Notes under the pieces: generated by a model
Databases searched by the model: none
What the model was told of the DNA's origin: nothing
Seen by the model: the letters and a program-made list of their open reading frames with translations, nothing else
Shown here: positions 7,020 to 11,000 of the stretch, one piece after another
Layout of the letters: every line of letters begins with the position of its first letter
Position numbering within the stretch: position 1 is the stretch's first letter
Source of the DNA: DATDAW01 sp036524675
Lineage (GTDB): Bacteria > Verrucomicrobiota > Verrucomicrobiia > Chthoniobacterales > DASVRZ01
Assembly (NCBI GenBank): GCA_036524675.1
Contig: DATDBU010000143.1
Location: forward strand, 1-11,000
Length of the DNA: 11,000 nt
Direction: 5' to 3'
Translations under genes and position numbers: made by a program

Positions 7020-7873
7020 TCACAGTAAGCCGTCAGTCCATTGTTGAGATAGAAAAAGTGGTTTGGCTCTTCGCGAATAGTGGCGAGAATTTGTTCATTC
7101 ACCTCAGTCTCGCCTTTGTAAGCGCGGATGTTGGCGGCGATCAAGCGCCGCCCATGGGCGGCATAAAACTCAGCCAAGTCCGACAACGGTAGCAGGCCGT
7201 ATACCGTTTCATACGGATCCTTCACCCAGCCGGGTTTTAGCAGCGTTATCTCCAACTCCAGAACACCCGGACCTTGATCAGCCCCTGTCAGCCAGTCGTG
7301 AATGGTCGTCAGGTTGCAAAGTTGAACCTGCAAGTAATCGTCATCAGGGGAGAAACGGCGCCTCAAATCCTCGAAGAGTCGCCGCCGGTCTTCGGATACA
7401 AGGTTGACTCCCGAATAAACCACCACTGCACGAACCCGAAGCGATCCATCACTGAAAATGGTTTTGATTTGCGGAATGCGTTTTTTCCAGGCCTGATTTT
7501 CCTCAAATGCTTCGAAATTGCCCTGAAGGAGGTTTTCGATCCCGGTCTTGAATTTCGTCATTCCACCCAGGTCCGGTTCTCCGCGGCCGGCGGAAATGAA
7601 CTTGGACTGCACAATCCACAAAACGTGGGCAGCGGGAGAGTAATAAACGGCATCGATACCTCCATCTCCACCACCATCCACAATGGATTCGGCAGCCTCA
7701 TCCAGTGAGCACGCTGCCAATTTGTGGATGGCATAGGCAGCCAGCGCACGCGATAAGAAGTTGCTTTCGCGGTCTGCAGTACTCCCGGACGTCGCCTCTG
7801 GTATCCTGCCACTAAACTCCTGTCGCAAGCCCGCTGGAAGATGGATGATTTCGATAGGCGTCTCGTACTTCAT
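7019..7873 (-). pseudogene. AIPR family (abortive infection phage resistance) gene, 5' part with Mrr-like nuclease signature
   Basis: The part starts at ATG 7873 (MKYETPIEIIHLP). Residues 66-91 carry DGGGDGGIDAVYY and, eleven residues on, VQSK (key D66, D70, D74, Q89, K91). This is the D...QxK pattern of Mrr-like PD-(D/E)XK nucleases, so cleavage of DNA by this domain is plausible but inferred. Later come GRRLIAANIRAY (241-252), VNEQI, and EPNHFFYLNNGLTAYCE (269-285), all standard AIPR. Homology ends abruptly at E285 (7021-7019). The frame stays open to a stop at 6707, but the last 107 or so residues are out-of-frame noise. The ATG overlaps the snf2 stop by 4 bp (ATGA). An upstream in-frame GTG at 7885 is less likely. 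Confidence 0.85.
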
Positions 7874-10773
7874 TGGATGCTCCACCGGATGCTGAAGAGG
7901 GTTTCCAGACTTTGATTCTGCGTCAATTTTCCTTCGATCGTCGCGATGAGTTCCGACCGCTGCACGTCAACCGTGTCCTGCGCGTCGAAGAGTGACCGGC
8001 GCTTCTCATTGCGCTGCGATTCGAGAGCCTTAATCTGTTTTTGACCGGCGAGTTTCTCTTCCAGTGTAAGCGCGGTCGTAGCAGCACGGCGGGCTTCCTT
8101 GATCTGGCGATCGATTTCCTTGATCTCGCGTTCGAGACCCAGCTTCAAGTCGTCTGCCCAGCCATCCAGTTTTTCGGCCTCAGCTTCGAAGAAACGGGCG
8201 TTGCGTTGGGAAATTGAGCGCTGGATGGATGCCTGACGTTGCTGAGTGGCGGTTTCCAACGAAGCCGGGATCACGCTTAAACAAGGCTCCGCCACCTTGC
8301 CTGGCAGTGTAAACAGGCGGACAGCACATTCTTCCTCGAGTGTGGTTCCCTCGTCTGTAAACGCACTGAAAATCAGGTGATCCTCCGTTTGGTCCAGCGA
8401 CTCAACAGTGAAGCTGGAAAGAGTCAGCCAGCCGGATCTGCCAACAAATGGCTCGAGGATGCTCACCTTACCGTCGTGATCCTCGTAACTGAAGCACACT
8501 TCCTGCGCTGGCAGATGGCGCGCTTTTGCGTGGGCGATCACGGCTTCGGCAAGAGGATGATTGAGACGGTAAAGATGAGCCTCCCCCGAACGGCGCGGAA
8601 GTTCATAGAGGCCGAGAGGAATGTCACCGTCACAAGGACACGTATTCAGACGGAACGATGAATCATCACCAAACTCAGCATGGCCGTTGAGTTCGTGGCG
8701 GGAGAGTTGGATGAGCAGACGCTCGTAGCGATTCAGATAAGATTTTGAGGCTTCGTCGCTTACCTTGAGTTTTTCCCGGACCTCATCGTCGAAATTCTCC
8801 AGCAACTTCCGGCGCGTGGCGGTCATGGACTCGTTGATCTCGAGGCTCAATTCCAACTGAAGTTCATCGAACGCGCTTTTGATCTCATCCGGCTTGCGGC
8901 AGCGTTGGTAGATGTTGTTGATGCGTTTCTCGAAGTCCACACCGCTCTCGATGGCGCCGAGGACTTCATCGCTTGCTCCAAAAACGCCCTCGAAAAGCTG
9001 GAACTTCTCCGAAAGAAGGTCGTATACGCGCTGATCAGCGGCGTTTTTACGGTTCAGAAAATTGACAACCACCACGTCGTGTTTTTGTCCGTAGCGATGG
9101 CAACGGCCAATGCGTTGCTCGATCCGTTGCGGATTCCACGGCAGATCATAGTTCACCACGAGCGAGCAGAACTGAAGGTTGATGCCTTCCGCACCCGCCT
9201 CCGTGGCGATCATGATACGCCCTTCATCGCGGAAATAATCGACCAGGGCCGAGCGCATGTCGGCGGTCCTGGAGCCGGTGACGCGATCAGTGCCCTGGTG
9301 TTTCTCCAGCCAGGCTGAATAAATAGCCTTCGAGCGCTCGTCAGTGTTGGTGCCATTGAAAAGGACAATCCCCTCGGCGTATCGACTATCCGCCAGGAGG
9401 CGAAGCAGGTAGCTTTGCGTCTTGCGGGATTCGGTAAAAATGATGGCTTTTTCTGCTGCGCCGAGCTCACGAGCTTTGTCAAAAGCGACGCCCAACGCCT
9501 TCAAAAGTGCCTTGCCTTTGGCATTGTGAGTGATGCTGGTCGCCAGTTTCGAGAATTCGTCGAGGTCGGCAACTTCGGCCTCAATGGCGGCGCGGTCCGA
9601 GTCTGAGAGAGGTTCAGGAGGTGCATCCTCAGGCCATTCCTCGGCGGTTTCATTAAGAGCCTCGTAGTCCTGATCCAGCGTTTCTTCGAGAGATTCCGCA
9701 GGTCCTTTCTTTTGAAGCTTTCCCTGGAGCCGGTTGGAGATGGATTCCAGCGCGCCGGCAATGGCGAATGTCGAAGAGGCGAGCAGCTTGCGGAGCACAA
9801 GCGTCATCAGGGAGCGCTGGCCGGACGGAAGCGCTTGCAGACTGGGGCGCCGAAGATACTCGGAAACGAGTTCGTAAAGCCTGTCTTCACCTTCTTCGGG
9901 TGTGAACTCTTCCACCAGCGGCAACCGCCTGGTATAAGGAATGTAGGAAGTCACCTGCCGCCGGAGCGTCCGGTGGCACAGCGGTTTCAGACGCGACTTG
10001 AGCGTTTCGAAGACCTGCTGCTGGCTCAAATTGGCAAATTGTTCACGGAAGCTCTTGAGGTCGCCGAAAGTGTGCTCATCGATGAAGCTGACAAGGCCAA
10101 AGAGTTCCAGAAGGGAATTCTGGAGCGGTGTGGCCGTAAGAAGGAGCTTGTGTTTGTCGGCCAGCGCCCGCTTGAGCGTATTGGCGATGACGTTCGAAGG
10201 TTTGTAAACATTCCGGAGGCGGTGGGCCTCGTCGAGCACGACGAGATCCCAAGACGTATTCGCTACGTCAGTGGCTTTGCTCCGAGCGAATTGGTAAGAG
10301 CAGATGACGATCTCCTCGCCTTCAAACGGGCGAAACCGCCCCTGTTTGACAGCTGCGTTGTAGGATTTCGTTTCGAGAATGCGGCAAGGCAGAAAGAACT
10401 TCTCGGTCAGTTCCTGATGCCATTGCTTGCGGAGATTCGACGGCACGACAACCAGAATCCTCCGCTTCCGCTCCGCCCACTTCTGCGAGAGTACCAGACC
10501 AGCTTCAATAGTCTTTCCGAGGCCGACTTCATCCGCAAGCAACGCGCCTTTGGAGAGCGGCGAGTTGAACGCGAAGAGGGCTGCGTCAACTTGGTGGGGA
10601 TTCAGATCGACTTGAGCGCCCGCAACCGCCCCGGCCAGCTTCTCCAAGCTGTCGGATGGACACCGTTTGGTCAGCTCGTGGGCGAAATATTTTGCGTGAT
10701 AGTCGGTAATGTTCAAGAGGGCACAAAGCTGCTGGATTTTGAGAATGTCGTTTATTAACAGCCCTCGTTGCAT
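7870..10773 (-). CDS. SNF2-family (SF2) helicase/ATPase of a defence island
   Basis: The 967-residue cytoplasmic ATPase is expected to translocate on or remodel DNA. Motifs: VDLNPHQVDAALFAF (55-69, Q-motif-like region), Walker A DEVGLGKT (81-88), LVVVPSNLRKQW (107-118, motif Ia), DEAH (181-184), LLLTATPLQNS (210-220, motif III). Then a lysine/glutamate-rich insert (about 350-410), and the C-terminal helicase domain IIFTESRKTQSYLLRLL (444-460), ATEAGAEGINLQ (523-534, motif V) and QRIGRCHRYGQ (553-563, motif VI). Residues from about 870 to 950 form a highly charged predicted coiled coil. It resembles the SNF2 proteins of defence loci such as DrmD of DISARM, but no drmA, drmB or drmC is in the window. 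ATG 10773 was chosen. An in-frame TTG at 10857 would add 28 Ser/Asp-rich residues and overlap the upstream stop as TTGA. No clear ribosome binding site supports either, and 10774-10853 shows no obvious promoter. The frame is intact. Confidence 0.92.
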   Translation of the reverse strand: MQRGLLINDILKIQQLCALLNITDYHAKYFAHELTKRCPSDSLEKLAGAVAGAQVDLNPHQVDAALFAFNSPLSKGALLADEVGLGKTIEAGLVLSQKWAERKRRILVVVPSNLRKQWHQELTEKFFLPCRILETKSYNAAVKQGRFRPFEGEEIVICSYQFARSKATDVANTSWDLVVLDEAHRLRNVYKPSNVIANTLKRALADKHKLLLTATPLQNSLLELFGLVSFIDEHTFGDLKSFREQFANLSQQQVFETLKSRLKPLCHRTLRRQVTSYIPYTRRLPLVEEFTPEEGEDRLYELVSEYLRRPSLQALPSGQRSLMTLVLRKLLASSTFAIAGALESISNRLQGKLQKKGPAESLEETLDQDYEALNETAEEWPEDAPPEPLSDSDRAAIEAEVADLDEFSKLATSITHNAKGKALLKALGVAFDKARELGAAEKAIIFTESRKTQSYLLRLLADSRYAEGIVLFNGTNTDERSKAIYSAWLEKHQGTDRVTGSRTADMRSALVDYFRDEGRIMIATEAGAEGINLQFCSLVVNYDLPWNPQRIEQRIGRCHRYGQKHDVVVVNFLNRKNAADQRVYDLLSEKFQLFEGVFGASDEVLGAIESGVDFEKRINNIYQRCRKPDEIKSAFDELQLELSLEINESMTATRRKLLENFDDEVREKLKVSDEASKSYLNRYERLLIQLSRHELNGHAEFGDDSSFRLNTCPCDGDIPLGLYELPRRSGEAHLYRLNHPLAEAVIAHAKARHLPAQEVCFSYEDHDGKVSILEPFVGRSGWLTLSSFTVESLDQTEDHLIFSAFTDEGTTLEEECAVRLFTLPGKVAEPCLSVIPASLETATQQRQASIQRSISQRNARFFEAEAEKLDGWADDLKLGLEREIKEIDRQIKEARRAATTALTLEEKLAGQKQIKALESQRNEKRRSLFDAQDTVDVQRSELIATIEGKLTQNQSLETLFSIRWSIQ
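7880..7883 (-). promoter_or_regulatory. Ribosome binding site of the AIPR gene
   Basis: GGAG on the minus strand lies 6 nt before the ATG at 7873, inside the last codons of snf2. It favours the ATG over the upstream GTG at 7885 and, with the ATGA overlap, supports translational coupling of AIPR to snf2. Confidence 0.55.
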
Positions 10774-10853
10774 AAGGGCAATTGAGAAAACATCACTTTG
10801 ATCCGAACCGGAGTCCCGCGAACGAGAATCCGCCGTCCCAGAAAAGTCAGAAC

Positions 10854-11000
10854 TCAAGGAATCACGTTGATGCCGCGCAATCCGAAAAGCGGGGCAGCAG
10901 CGAGAAAATGGCGATCATTGGAATAAACTTCATCGAAACGATTTTCCCTGGCGCAAGCGAGATGGAGGGCGTCGGCAGCGCGAAGATAGGTATTGCCGGG
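10854..11000 (-). CDS. PIN-domain (VapC-like) protein, C-terminal part (5' end outside window)
   Basis: The frame is open from the right edge to TGA at 10856-10854, giving 48 residues. The sequence YLRAADALHLACARENRF, then EVYSNDRHFLAAAPLFGL and INVIP, is the standard C-terminus of PIN-domain toxins: the Asp in AADALHLA and the Asp in SNDRHFL are the late acidic residues of the metal-dependent RNase site. Family knowledge: VapC toxins cleave RNA and are held by a VapB antitoxin usually encoded just upstream, which would be outside this window to the right. Same strand as the island and 80 bp before the preferred snf2 start (or overlapping the alternative TTG). Whether it belongs to the island cannot be settled here. 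Confidence 0.8.
   Translation of the reverse strand, partial: PGNTYLRAADALHLACARENRFDEVYSNDRHFLAAAPLFGLRGINVIP

Noticed and set aside
9712..10758. Long plus-strand open frame (348 codons) opposite snf2
   Set aside because: It is antisense to the helicase ATPase core, whose motifs are unmistakable; the plus-strand translation shows no recognisable domain and arises from codon bias.
7870..10773. DISARM assignment from the SNF2 protein alone
   Set aside because: No drmA, drmB or drmC-like gene is present, and the methyltransferase is a type III Mod paired with Res.

Overview
This is a bacterial chromosome fragment, moderately GC-rich by eye, holding a compact defence island on the minus strand. 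A housekeeping gene flanks it on the left and a toxin-like gene on the right. Nothing in the sequence fixes the taxon. The gene set and the style of the DUF1016 protein would fit a Verrucomicrobiota- or Planctomycetota-type environmental bacterium, but that is a weak impression.

Layout, in window coordinates: (i) 2-319, plus strand, 3' end of a CCA-adding enzyme / poly(A) polymerase family gene. (ii) 304-10773, minus strand, six genes in one direction. In transcription order these are: an SNF2-family helicase (10773-7870); an AIPR (abortive infection phage resistance) gene (7873-6123); a type III modification methyltransferase mod (6123-4500); a DUF1016/YhcG-type gene (4485-3884); an Abi_2 (AbiD/AbiF-like, HEPN-motif) gene (3887-2985); and a type III restriction subunit res (2988-304). 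(iii) 10854-11000, minus strand, C-terminus of a PIN-domain (VapC-like) protein. The six genes are linked by 1-4 bp start/stop overlaps (ATGA, TGATG, GTGA, ATGA), apart from one 14 bp gap, so they look like one translationally coupled transcription unit.

How they may work together: Mod would recognise and methylate a DNA site, and Res would translocate and cut. SNF2, AIPR (with a Mrr-like nuclease signature at its N-terminus), DUF1016 and Abi_2 look like extra effector or control modules built into the type III locus. Such an enlarged type III cassette is the main candidate for an undescribed system here. I do not recognise the exact six-gene set as a named system.

The main surprise is that three of the four genes between snf2 and res are broken, each differently. 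AIPR has an out-of-frame internal deletion that removes the segment expected to hold its hallmark VNGAQT motif. mod has one extra T in a run of six. DUF1016 has a 1-bp loss and has also lost its C-terminal nuclease half. snf2, abi_2 and res are open throughout. A separate promoter with a palindrome in its spacer, plus a strong ribosome binding site, may drive abi_2 and res independently. Either the system is decaying with the abi gene retained, or some of the 1-bp lesions are assembly errors. The AIPR deletion and the DUF1016 truncation are too large to be base-calling errors.
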